Positions 1 through 7,088 of a stretch of DNA of 15,404 bases are shown here, piece after piece. The position numbers and the translations under genes are program-made. The stretch covers positions 1 to 15,404 of the forward strand of contig JAKEHZ010000185.1 in NCBI GenBank assembly GCA_022614735.1, written 5' to 3'. Below the pieces are notes generated by a model. The model was not told the DNA's origin. It searched no databases and saw only the letters and a list, made by a program, of their open reading frames with translations. Source of the stretch: Acidobacteriota bacterium. GTDB lineage: Bacteria; Acidobacteriota; Blastocatellia; RBC074. Numbering within the stretch: position 1 is the stretch's first letter; the number at the start of each line of letters is the position of its first letter.

Positions 1-428
1 CGTCCACTCATTGAGACCACCGCCGCAGCTATCCCCGGATAGGTCAGCGCGAGAGCGAGGCTCATCATCGCTCCCTGGCTGAATCCCATCAGATAGACCG
101 CGCGCGGATCGATCTGATAAAACTCGATGAGTTCATTGATAAACTTACGCAGCCTGAGGCGGCTGCTCTCGGCCTCTTCGAGGTTGATGACGACTCCCTC
201 AGGTGTGAAACCCAGATTGAACCAGGCGTATGAGACAGGGCCAAGCTCCACCGGCGCGCGCGCGCTGACGATCAAAAATCTCTCGTCGAGATACGGAGCA
301 AGTGTGAACAGATCGTCTTCGTTGGCGCCAAAACCGTGCAGCAGAAGCAGCAGCGGCGGCTTCTCGGTAAGCCCCGTCCTGGGCGGCGCGACTAGATGAA
401 TAAGTAAGAAAGATTGATTACTGATCAA
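1..428 (-). CDS. Alpha/beta hydrolase, phospholipase/carboxylesterase type (partial, C-terminus off the window)
   Basis: Reading leftwards from 428, an open frame of 142 codons continues past base 1, so the C-terminus is missing. Conserved landmarks of the phospholipase/carboxylesterase family (Abhydrolase_2 type) are visible: LLLLLHGFGANEDD at residues 26-39 (oxyanion-hole HG loop), ARAPVELG near 56-63, and the nucleophile elbow GFSQGAMM with Ser117. The catalytic Asp and His would lie in the missing part. Such enzymes are soluble serine esterases acting on small carboxyl esters or lysophospholipids; the substrate cannot be told from sequence. No ATG lies between the upstream in-frame TGA (447-449) and the conserved core. 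The best start is TTG at 428-426, with an AAGGA ribosome binding site at 441-437. It is divergent from the M1 peptidase gene. Family assignment is firm; start codon and substrate are not. Confidence 0.85.
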   Translation of the reverse strand, partial: MISNQSFLLIHLVAPPRTGLTEKPPLLLLLHGFGANEDDLFTLAPYLDERFLIVSARAPVELGPVSYAWFNLGFTPEGVVINLEEAESSRLRLRKFINELIEFYQIDPRAVYLMGFSQGAMMSLALALTYPGIAAAVVSMSG

Positions 429-542
429 TTCGATTATCCTTATTTGTCATTTGTCAATTTGAGGTAGTAGAGTGCTTGATCCGGACTTTAATCGTCAAGC
501 CGCTCTTGCAACTTACAATGGGAATATTGAAACTACGCGCCT
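429..542. promoter_or_regulatory. Divergent intergenic region between esterase and M1 peptidase genes
   Basis: This 114-bp spacer must hold the promoters of both flanking genes. On the plus strand a TTGTCA at 444-449 with TAGAGT at 468-473 (18-bp spacer) is the nearest to a sigma70 pattern, and TACAAT at 514-519 resembles a -10 box without a good -35. TTGTCA occurs twice within 13 bp (444-449 and 451-456). None of these is strong enough to call a promoter. AAGGA for the esterase lies at 437-441. The M1 gene has no clear Shine-Dalgarno sequence before its ATG. Confidence 0.3.
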
Positions 543-3137
543 ATGAAGATCAATGATCCCTTTATTCATCCAGCCTTCCTCGACCCGCGGCAGTGGGCAG
601 ATGTCAACCTCTATGACTCGCCATTCAAACTCGAGCGCGAGCCGATTAAGGGAACAGAGCATCACACGCCCGATCGTCCATTCGTGATCAAACATCTCAA
701 GCTCGATCTGCGTTTCGACGATGAGCAGCAAAGAGTGAGCGGGACGAGCGTCATCACACTCACGCCGATGAACGATGGGTTTGATCATTTCGAATTGGAC
801 ATTGCAGAGATGAGCATCACAAGTGTCAAACTGATGCGGGTCGAAAAACGCGGTACGGGAGACCTGGTACAGGCTGCGGTTCATCTGGGGAAGCGGCTCG
901 AATATGAAACTCATCCTGAAAAACTCACCATCGAGCTCGATCGTGCCTACGCGCGCAAAGAATATTTAATCGTCGAGATCGAATATTCCTGTTCACCGCG
1001 CAAAGGGCTTTATTTCATCAAACCCGATGAGGCCTATCCGGACAAACCCCGCCAGATCTGGTCTCAGAATGAGACCGAAGATGCGCACTGGTGGTTCCCG
1101 TGTCACGACGTGACAAACCAGAAGATGACTACGGAACTGCTGGCAACCGTAAAATCGAACTATATTGCGCTTTCGAACGGCGAGCTGATTGGTGTCCGCG
1201 AAAACCCGGTCGAAGGGACGCGGACTTACCACTGGAGCCAGGCCCAACCGCATCCGGCTTATCTGGTCACCGTTGTCATCGGCGAATATCAATTGATCCG
1301 CGACAGTTATGACGGCTTGCCCGTGGATTACTACGTCTACCGCGACCGCAAGATAGCCAGCCAGCGGCTCTTTAACAACACGCCTAAGATGATCAAGTTC
1401 TTCGAAGAGAAGTATGGTTACGCTTATCCGTACGCGAAATACTCTCAGATCCTCGTTGAAGACTTTCTCTTCGGAGCAATGGAGAATACATCGGCCACAA
1501 CGATGACGGATCGATGCCTGCTCGATGGGCGCGCCATGCTGGATCTGAACTATGACGATATAGTCGCGCACGAGCTCGCGCATCAGTGGTGGGGAGACCT
1601 GGTTACCTGCAAGGACTGGTCGCAGATCTGGCTCAACGAAAGTTTTGCGACTTATTCGGAATATTTGTGGCGCGAGCAGACGCGCGGGCGTAACGAAGCG
1701 CGATTTGCGCTCTTTCAGGATTTTCTGGTCTACCTGCGCGAAGACCTCACGAGCCACCGCCGACCGATCGTCTACAACCGTTACCGCTTCGCTGAAGAAA
1801 TCATGGATCGACACGCCTATGAGAAGGGCGCATGCGTCCTCGATATGTTGCGGTGGGTGTTGGGCGACGATGCATTCTTCCGCTCACTCTCTCATTATTT
1901 GAACAAATTCGAGTTCGGGGCGGCCGAAACAAATGATTTCAAAGTTGCAATTGAAGAAGCGACCGGACAAAACCTGCACTGGTTTTTCGATCAATGGCTC
2001 AACGGGGCGGGCTATCCCGAGCTCGAAGTCAGTTACGAATGGCAGCGCGAGCAGAAACTGCTGCGAGTATCGGTCAAACAAGTGCAGGAGACTGAGGATA
2101 GCACCCCGGTCTATCGTTTCCCGGTCGAGATCGAATACATAACAGTGGAAGCCGGCGAGATCATCGAGACCGAACACCGGGCCAGTTACCGCGTCATCGT
2201 GGAGAAGGCGGACCAGGATTTCTATTTCCCCTGCGACTCCAAACCGCGCCTCGTTGTTTTCGATAAACACAACCGCATCCTCAAACTGATCCGCTTCCCC
2301 AAATCGTCACAGGAGCTGATCTACCAACTGACGCGCCCCGCTGATGATGGTGATGATGATGATGCGATCGGACGTTTGCGAGCCGCGCGAGAGCTGTCGG
2401 CTTTCAAAGGCGAAGACGTGGTGAGCGCACTGCGCGCAGTGGCGCTCAGTGGTGATTTCTACGGTGTACGAATGGCCGCAGCCATCTCGCTTGGAGAGAT
2501 CGGGAGCAACAGCGCACGTGCGGCGCTGATCGAGTGCCATCGCGCCAGCAAAGACCCGCGTGTGCGTCGCAGCTGTATCTGGTCATTGGGTAAATTTAAG
2601 GATGATTCTTTGAAAGAAGAGACTATTGAATTCCTGCGCGAAACTTTGGATAAAGATGAAAGCTATTTTGTCGGCGTCGCAGCGGTGAGGGCATTGGCAA
2701 ATCTTGGCGGCGATAAAGCCTATGATATACTCGCTTCTTCGTTCTCCCGCACATCCTGGCAAGAGGTTATTGCTTCCGCAATCTTTCATGGATTCGCACA
2801 GGCGAAAGAGAAACGCGCGGTAGACCTGGCAATCGAGCATAGTCGGTATGGCAAGCCTACTCCGATTCGGTTAGCTGCAATAGGCTGTCTTGGCGTGCTT
2901 GGAAAAGAACTTGCCAAAGAGAAAGCCGATGATCGAATTGTCGATCATCTGATCGAGTTGCTCAAAGACAAGAACATCCGCGCAAGAGTCTCCACCGTGC
3001 GCGCTCTGGGCAAGATCGGCAACAAACGCGCGCTCGCGTCGCTGCGTGAAACACAGCAACGCGAATGTCTCGATCAGCTCAAGGCGGCTTTGCTGGATGC
3101 TATTGAAGATCTGGAGAAATCCACTTCGCCGCGTTAG
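543..3137 (+). CDS. M1 family zinc aminopeptidase with C-terminal HEAT-repeat domain
   Basis: This 864-residue protein is a gluzincin aminopeptidase of family M1, which removes N-terminal residues from peptides. The N-terminal beta-sandwich starts near residue 50 (HLKLDLRFDD). The substrate-binding GAMEN motif is at 311-315. The zinc site HELAH is at 343-347 and is followed by exactly 18 residues and the third ligand Glu366 (NESFATYSEY). The transition-state Tyr is probably Tyr426 in MDRHAYEKG. After the catalytic part comes an Asp-rich linker (about 600-606, encoded by a GAT-type microsatellite near 2342-2364). Roughly 250 residues of helical repeats with HEAT-like signatures follow (VRMAAAISLGEIG, VRRSCIWSLGKF, ARVSTVRALGKIG). 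No signal peptide is visible, so it is probably cytoplasmic. All catalytic residues are present. The start has no clear Shine-Dalgarno sequence but is the first ATG of the frame and fits the domain boundary. Confidence 0.92.
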   Translation: MKINDPFIHPAFLDPRQWADVNLYDSPFKLEREPIKGTEHHTPDRPFVIKHLKLDLRFDDEQQRVSGTSVITLTPMNDGFDHFELDIAEMSITSVKLMRVEKRGTGDLVQAAVHLGKRLEYETHPEKLTIELDRAYARKEYLIVEIEYSCSPRKGLYFIKPDEAYPDKPRQIWSQNETEDAHWWFPCHDVTNQKMTTELLATVKSNYIALSNGELIGVRENPVEGTRTYHWSQAQPHPAYLVTVVIGEYQLIRDSYDGLPVDYYVYRDRKIASQRLFNNTPKMIKFFEEKYGYAYPYAKYSQILVEDFLFGAMENTSATTMTDRCLLDGRAMLDLNYDDIVAHELAHQWWGDLVTCKDWSQIWLNESFATYSEYLWREQTRGRNEARFALFQDFLVYLREDLTSHRRPIVYNRYRFAEEIMDRHAYEKGACVLDMLRWVLGDDAFFRSLSHYLNKFEFGAAETNDFKVAIEEATGQNLHWFFDQWLNGAGYPELEVSYEWQREQKLLRVSVKQVQETEDSTPVYRFPVEIEYITVEAGEIIETEHRASYRVIVEKADQDFYFPCDSKPRLVVFDKHNRILKLIRFPKSSQELIYQLTRPADDGDDDDAIGRLRAARELSAFKGEDVVSALRAVALSGDFYGVRMAAAISLGEIGSNSARAALIECHRASKDPRVRRSCIWSLGKFKDDSLKEETIEFLRETLDKDESYFVGVAAVRALANLGGDKAYDILASSFSRTSWQEVIASAIFHGFAQAKEKRAVDLAIEHSRYGKPTPIRLAAIGCLGVLGKELAKEKADDRIVDHLIELLKDKNIRARVSTVRALGKIGNKRALASLRETQQRECLDQLKAALLDAIEDLEKSTSPR

Positions 3138-3146
3138 GGGCGAAGT
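3123..3146 (+). other. Small hairpin spanning the M1 peptidase stop codon
   Basis: ACTTCGCC (3123-3130) pairs perfectly with GGCGAAGT (3139-3146) around an 8-nt loop that contains the TAG stop (3135-3137). No U-tract follows, so it is not a standard intrinsic terminator. It directly abuts the heptamer hairpin at 3148, and the two stems would stack at the 3' end of the M1 message. Function is unknown. Confidence 0.45.
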
Positions 3147-3147
3147 A

Positions 3148-3226
3148 GATTGCGGATTGCGGATTGCGGATTTAATTGCGGAATGTTTTATTTCAATCCG
3201 CAATCCGCAATCCGCAATCCGCAATC
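3148..3226. repeat. Inverted repeat with ATTGCGG heptamer arms (locus 1)
   Basis: The left arm 3148-3173 holds three tandem ATTGCGG units plus a partial one. A further unit at 3175-3181 sits in the loop. The right arm 3194-3226 holds four CCGCAAT units, the exact complement. A 25-bp perfect stem can form in more than one register because of the 7-bp periodicity. It lies between the M1 stop codon and the etfB ribosome binding site (GAGGA at 3231-3235). No T-run follows. The same heptamer element recurs at 11871-11936. It probably forms a very stable mRNA hairpin; whether it terminates, protects ends or is a passive mobile repeat cannot be told. Confidence 0.9.
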
Positions 3227-3247
3227 AAATGAGGAATCCTCGAACTT

Positions 3248-4027
3248 ATGAAAATCATCGTCTGTCTTAAACAGGTGCCGAAGAACGATTCGATTCTTCG
3301 CATCAATGAACAAGGGAATTGGATTCAGGATCGAGATCTAACATACGAGATCAACGAATCCGACGCCTATGGCCTCGAGGCCGCTTTGCAACTCAAGGAG
3401 AAACACGGTGGCGAAGTGATTGCACTTTCGCTCGGCCCTCCGCGTGTGCAAACGGTCATCAAGGAAGCTCTTGCGCGCGGCGCAGATCGAGGACTTCACC
3501 TCGAAGACACGGTCTTCGACGGTCTTGACGCGTTTGGCATCGCTTCGGTCATCGCCGCCGCAGCAAAGGCTGAGGGCTTCGATCTATTACTCACCGGATT
3601 GCAATCGGACGATTACGGCTTCGCGCAGACCGGCGTCATCGCAGCAGAACTGCTGGGATTGCCGCATGCGACCATCGTCATGGATGTCGAGTCGAAAGAG
3701 GGCACAATCCGGGTCAAACGCGAACTCGAGAGCGGGTTCTTCCAGTGGGTGAGCATGCCTGCTCCTGCAGTGTTGACGATTCAATCTGGCATCAACACAC
3801 TGCGCTATGCGACCCTCAAAGGCATCATGGCCGCGAAGAAGAAAGAGATCAAAAAGCTGGATGCCGCTGCCGTCGGCGTTGATCAAGCCTCGCTCGCGCC
3901 GAAGATGGCTTTCCGCCGCGTCTATCTCCCACAAAAGAGTAAACAGACGCAGTTCATCGAGGGAACGCCTGCTGAGATCGCTTCAAAGCTCATGGACAAG
4001 CTGAAAAACGAGGCGAGAGTATTTTAG
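3248..4027 (+). CDS. etfB: Electron transfer flavoprotein, beta subunit
   Basis: The 259-residue product has the length and motifs of EtfB/FixA. It opens with MKIIVCLKQVPKND. It carries the nucleotide-binding segment LLTGLQSDDYGFAQTG (AMP site in housekeeping ETFs) and ends its core with the family signature RYATLKGIMAAKKKEI. EtfB pairs with EtfA, encoded 92 bp downstream, to make the soluble ETF heterodimer that takes electrons from acyl-CoA and other dehydrogenases. The ETF-quinone oxidoreductase further downstream supports a respiratory rather than purely bifurcating role. GAGGA at 3231-3235 is 12 nt from the ATG, a rather long spacing. It is preceded by a large heptamer hairpin, so it may be transcribed separately from, or with reduced read-through from, the M1 peptidase gene. 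Confidence 0.95.
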   Translation: MKIIVCLKQVPKNDSILRINEQGNWIQDRDLTYEINESDAYGLEAALQLKEKHGGEVIALSLGPPRVQTVIKEALARGADRGLHLEDTVFDGLDAFGIASVIAAAAKAEGFDLLLTGLQSDDYGFAQTGVIAAELLGLPHATIVMDVESKEGTIRVKRELESGFFQWVSMPAPAVLTIQSGINTLRYATLKGIMAAKKKEIKKLDAAAVGVDQASLAPKMAFRRVYLPQKSKQTQFIEGTPAEIASKLMDKLKNEARVF

Positions 4028-4031
4028 CCGG

Positions 4032-4113
4032 AGGAGTCATTCATGTCGCCTTGCGACGCATTGAAATGATGACAACTACTGGGAGCGCAAGCGCTCCCAG
4101 TAGTTGCAGAGGA
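4032..4113 (+). repeat. Two-hairpin leader element upstream of etfA (copy 1)
   Basis: The element runs in order AGGAGTCATTCA (4032-4043), a GTCG...CGAC mini-hairpin, AATGAT, then a perfect 16-bp palindrome (CAACTACTGGGAGCGC, AA, GCGCTCCCAGTAGTTG; 4073-4106), ending in CAGAGGA. The 40 nt at 4074-4113 are identical to 7037-7076, and the left part is similar in order and motifs. The AGAGGA at the end is the ribosome binding site for the etfA ATG, 6 nt further on. A mobile or amplified palindromic repeat, or a shared leader regulatory element, are both possible. Confidence 0.85.
4043..4069 (+). CDS. Possible 8-codon leader peptide upstream of etfA
   Basis: GGAGGAG (4030-4036) lies 6 nt before an ATG at 4043 that opens a reading frame MSPCDALK ending at TGA 4067-4069. 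Spacing and Shine-Dalgarno strength are good. It ends just before the palindrome at 4073. It is not kept in the second copy of the leader element (6993-7076), where the corresponding bases read AGG instead of ATG. It may therefore be accidental, or a relic of an older gene start disrupted by the element. Confidence 0.2.
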   Translation: MSPCDALK

Positions 4114-4119
4114 ATAGCA

Positions 4120-5103
4120 ATGGCAAACGGAATTTTAGTTTTCATCGAACACGCTGACGGTAAGATCAACCGCGCATCCTATGAAGCAGTGCGCGCTGCC
4201 CAACTGATCGGCGCCCAAACGGGGCAGGAGGTTTCGGCGATTATCTTCGGAGAGGGCATAGGCGATCTGGTCGCCGAGGTTGCAGCAAAGAAGATCAAGA
4301 CTGTTTACACCGTTGAAAACAAGTGGTTGAGATCGTATACGGCGGATGGTTATACGCACGCATTAAGGCAAATCATCGAGCAGTTGCAGCCTGCACTTGT
4401 GCTGATGACGCACACTTATGAGGTGCGGGACTTCGCGCCAAAGCTGGCCGCTTCGCTCAAACGCGCGCTCCTCGGCGATAATATTAGTTACAAGATCGAA
4501 GAGGGCAATCTGATCTTCGCGCGCCAGATCTTCCAGGGCAAGCTGGCAGCGGATGTCGTCCCGGTGGGCGACGCGCCGCACTTCGTCAGCTTTCAAATCG
4601 GCTCGTTCCGTGGTGACGAATGCGAGACCGGGCAAGCTGAGGTGAAAGCCCTGACGGTCAACCTCGATGCCGATGTCATCCGCCAGCACCCGGAAGAGCG
4701 ATTCAAAGAAGCTAGGGCGGCGGTTGACTTGACGCAGGCTTCACTAATAGTTTCGGTCGGCCGCGGCATCAAGGAGCAGAAGAACATCGAGATAGTCAAG
4801 AAGCTGGCCGATGCCCTTGGCGCCGAGCTTTCCGCATCGCGTCCTATCTGTGACAATGAATGGCTGCCAATGGACCGCCAAATCGGATCATCAGGCCAGA
4901 CCGTCGCACCCAAACTCTATCTGGCTGTCGGCATCTCGGGCGCGATTCAGCATCTGGTGGGAATGAAAGGCTCGCGCACGATCGTCGCAATCAATAAAGA
5001 CCCCGAGGCGCCGATCTTCGAGATTGCAGACTATGGCATCGTCGGAGATCTCTTCGAGATTGTACCCGCATTAACGGCTGAAGCGGAGAAGCTGAAACAG
5101 TGA
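4120..5103 (+). CDS. etfA: Electron transfer flavoprotein, alpha subunit
   Basis: From ATG 4120 the product is 327 residues, the normal size of EtfA. The N-terminal domain begins MANGILVFIEHADGK. The C-terminal FAD-binding domain is canonical: VGRGIKEQKNIEIVKKLA, SRPICDNEWLPMD, GSSGQTVAPKLYLAVG (from Gly256), ISGAIQHLVGM, and INKDPEAPIFEIADYGIVGD. It binds FAD and, with EtfB, shuttles electrons from soluble dehydrogenases to ETF-QO. An in-frame TTG at 4051 would add 23 residues encoded by the palindromic leader (containing TTTGSASAPSSCRG). ATG 4120 is preferred because AGAGGA sits 6 nt upstream and homologues start at this point. It is followed after 4 nt by a 63-bp inverted repeat. Confidence 0.95.
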   Translation: MANGILVFIEHADGKINRASYEAVRAAQLIGAQTGQEVSAIIFGEGIGDLVAEVAAKKIKTVYTVENKWLRSYTADGYTHALRQIIEQLQPALVLMTHTYEVRDFAPKLAASLKRALLGDNISYKIEEGNLIFARQIFQGKLAADVVPVGDAPHFVSFQIGSFRGDECETGQAEVKALTVNLDADVIRQHPEERFKEARAAVDLTQASLIVSVGRGIKEQKNIEIVKKLADALGAELSASRPICDNEWLPMDRQIGSSGQTVAPKLYLAVGISGAIQHLVGMKGSRTIVAINKDPEAPIFEIADYGIVGDLFEIVPALTAEAEKLKQ

Positions 5104-5107
5104 AAGA

Positions 5108-5261
5108 AGTTTTCAGTTTTCAGTTTTCAGTTGTTCGGCTGGTGCGGTACGGGGAGCGTAAGCGACCTGAACCTTGGCAAGCGACCGTTTATTTAAGATC
5201 AGGTCGCTTACGCTCCCCGTACTGCACCAGCCGAACAACTGAAAACTGAAAACTGAAAACT
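5108..5261. repeat. Very long inverted repeat with TTTTCAG heptamer arms between etfA and ETF-QO
   Basis: The left arm 5108-5170 and right arm 5199-5261 are each 63 nt and complementary at 62 positions, with a 28-nt loop. The outer part of each arm is three tandem heptamers (TTTTCAG on the left, CTGAAAA on the right). The inner part is a unique GC-rich stretch of about 40 bp. It fills nearly the whole spacer: the left arm begins 4 nt after the etfA stop and the right arm ends 14 nt before the ETF-QO ATG. There is no T-run. The near-perfect complementarity implies recent origin or ongoing correction between arms. Confidence 0.93.
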
Positions 5262-5275
5262 AAAAACTATCTACT

Positions 5276-6979
5276 ATGGAGAAGATCGAACGCGACAGTT
5301 TAGAAGTTGATGTCCTCTTCGTCGGCGCGGGCCCGGCGTCGCTTGCAGGCGCGCTGCGTTTGCGCCAAATCATCAACGAACACAATGAAACAGCCGGGGA
5401 GCACGGAAGAAAGAAGCTCGAAGAGATCACAATCGCAGTGATCGAAAAAGGCCGGGAGATCGGTTCACACATTATTTCGGGTGCGGTGATGGATCTTCGC
5501 CCGCTCGAAGAGCTGCTGCCCAATTTCCGGGAACTCGGCGCTCCACTCGACTCGGAAGTTACCGAAGAGGACGTTTCTTATCTCACCAGACATTTCAAGA
5601 TCAAATCGCCGATCATCCCGCCCCCGCTCAATAACCATGGGAAATATGTCGTTTCGCTCAACAAGCTGATTCGCTGGCTCGGGCCGATTGTTGAAGAATC
5701 CGACGTCATGCTGCTACCCGAATTTCCCGGGGCGGAGCTTCTCTACGATGGTGACCGGGTGATTGGCGTGCGCACCGGAGATAGGGGCATCGGGAGAGAC
5801 GGCGAGAGGAAAGAAAATTACGCGCCGGGCGCGGATATTTTCGCCAGAGTCACTGTGATCGGCGAAGGCTCGCGCGGATCCCTTACAAAAAAGCTCGTCG
5901 AGAAACTCAATCTGGACCATGACCGTAATCCTCAGGTTTATGCCGCCGGCGTGAAAGAGATTTGGGAATTGCCCAGCGGACGGGTGAAACCCGGCTTCAT
6001 CATGCACACACTCGGCTATCCACTGCCGAACGATACTTTCGGCGGCGGTTTTGTCTATGGAATGAAGAACGACCTGCTCGATGTAGGCCTTATCGTCGGG
6101 CTGGACTATCAGGATCCCTTCACGGACCCGCATCGGTTGTTTCAGGAATTCAAACAACACCCCGCGATTGCGAAGATGCTCGAAGGCGGAAAAATGCTGC
6201 ATTACGGCGCCAAGACTATTCCCGAAGGCGGGTTATTCTCACAACCAAAATACTATGGCGATGGCTTCCTGATCATTGGCGATTCGGCAAGTTTCCTCAA
6301 TTCGCAAAAACTCAAAGGCATTCATATGGCGATGAAGTCCGGGATGCTGGCGGCTGAGACGATTTACGAAGCCCTCGTCGCGGATCAATTCGACGAACAA
6401 CAATTGAGCCGCTTCGAGGCGATGATCGAAGACAGCTACATTCACAAAGAGCTCTACCAGGTCCGCAACTTCCATCAGGCATTCAGAAACGGGCGCAGAT
6501 GGGGGTTGATCGAAGCAGGATTGCAATATGCAACCGGCGGTTTCGGTTTATTTGGTGATCTCAAGACAGAAGCCGGGCACGAGAAGATGAAGAAGCTGCA
6601 TGTCTTCAACCGACTCCCGAGGACCTCCGGTGATGTGCCGCAACTCGAGCCGGTCAAATATGACAACAAACTGACCTTCGACAAAGTAACGGACGTTTAC
6701 CGTTCGGGCACCGAACACAACGAAGACCAGCCGTCTCATCTGAAAGTGCTCGATTTCAATATTTGCATCAAACGTTGCACATTCGAGTACGGCAATCCGT
6801 GTCAGTATTTTTGCCCGGCTGCGGTCTATGAAGCTGAAGAGGTTAACGGTGGCCGCCGCCCAAAGATCAATTTCTCAAACTGCGTGCACTGCAAGACTTG
6901 CGATATTATGGACCCGTACCAGATTATTGACTGGGTGACGCCTGAAGGAGGCGGAGGCCCGAACTACATAAATCTTTGA
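5276..6979 (+). CDS. Electron transfer flavoprotein-ubiquinone (quinone) oxidoreductase
   Basis: This 567-residue protein matches ETF-QO along its whole length. The N-terminal Rossmann FAD site VGAGPAS covers residues 16-22. The substrate and membrane-proximal region follows (GGGFVYGMKND, then LIIGDSASFLNSQKLKGIH). The C-terminal ferredoxin-like domain carries the four [4Fe-4S] ligands Cys513 (QYFCPA) and Cys536, Cys539 and Cys542 (NCVHCKTCDIMDP), ending in the typical EGGGGPNY. It is a monotopic inner-membrane enzyme that takes electrons from reduced ETF and reduces the quinone pool; which quinone is not decidable here. Co-directional placement after etfBA supports one electron-transfer unit. 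No Shine-Dalgarno sequence lies before the ATG; the upstream spacer is almost wholly a 63-bp hairpin. Confidence 0.96.
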   Translation: MEKIERDSLEVDVLFVGAGPASLAGALRLRQIINEHNETAGEHGRKKLEEITIAVIEKGREIGSHIISGAVMDLRPLEELLPNFRELGAPLDSEVTEEDVSYLTRHFKIKSPIIPPPLNNHGKYVVSLNKLIRWLGPIVEESDVMLLPEFPGAELLYDGDRVIGVRTGDRGIGRDGERKENYAPGADIFARVTVIGEGSRGSLTKKLVEKLNLDHDRNPQVYAAGVKEIWELPSGRVKPGFIMHTLGYPLPNDTFGGGFVYGMKNDLLDVGLIVGLDYQDPFTDPHRLFQEFKQHPAIAKMLEGGKMLHYGAKTIPEGGLFSQPKYYGDGFLIIGDSASFLNSQKLKGIHMAMKSGMLAAETIYEALVADQFDEQQLSRFEAMIEDSYIHKELYQVRNFHQAFRNGRRWGLIEAGLQYATGGFGLFGDLKTEAGHEKMKKLHVFNRLPRTSGDVPQLEPVKYDNKLTFDKVTDVYRSGTEHNEDQPSHLKVLDFNICIKRCTFEYGNPCQYFCPAAVYEAEEVNGGRRPKINFSNCVHCKTCDIMDPYQIIDWVTPEGGGGPNYINL

Positions 6980-6992
6980 CAAGGCTTTGACC

Positions 6993-7076
6993 AGGAGTCA
7001 TTCAGGTCGTCTATGACGACGAGCTAAAACAATGATAACTACTGGGAGCGCAAGCGCTCCCAGTAGTTGCAGAGGA
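6993..7076 (+). repeat. Two-hairpin leader element upstream of the small unknown gene (copy 2)
   Basis: Same architecture as 4032-4113. AGGAGTCATTCA (6993-7004) is followed by a perfect small hairpin GTCGTC-TAT-GACGAC, then AATGAT, then a palindrome with 15-bp arms (7037-7051 and 7054-7068), ending in CAGAGGA. The 40 nt from 7037 to 7076 are identical to copy 1. In this copy a near-duplicate of the leading 12-mer follows the palindrome (AGGAGACATTCA at 7073-7084, one mismatch). The element is thus bracketed by an 11/12 direct repeat with Shine-Dalgarno character. It supplies the ribosome binding site of the gene at 7089. Confidence 0.85.
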
Positions 7077-7088
7077 GACATTCATTCA

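Noticed and set aside
993..1814. Long minus-strand open frame (273 codons) inside the M1 peptidase gene
   Set aside because: It lies opposite a strongly conserved coding region with all M1 catalytic motifs; its translation shows no family features and reflects codon bias of the real gene.
3148..3226. Tandem repeats as a possible CRISPR array
   Set aside because: Units are 7 bp with no spacers, arms are complementary rather than direct repeats of 25-37 bp, and no cas genes are in the window.
4051..4119. TTG start extending EtfA by 23 residues
   Set aside because: The extension is translated palindromic repeat, has no Shine-Dalgarno sequence at a fitting distance, and ATG 4120 has AGAGGA and matches the usual EtfA N-terminus.
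5108..5261. Complete insertion sequence or MITE with identified family
   Set aside because: No transposase, no clear target duplication, and the terminal sequence matches no family I can name; kept as an unnamed inverted repeat.
7032..7088. ATG 7032 as start of the small unknown gene
   Set aside because: It would encode the same repeat-derived peptide as in front of EtfA; GAGGAG upstream of 7089 gives a better start.
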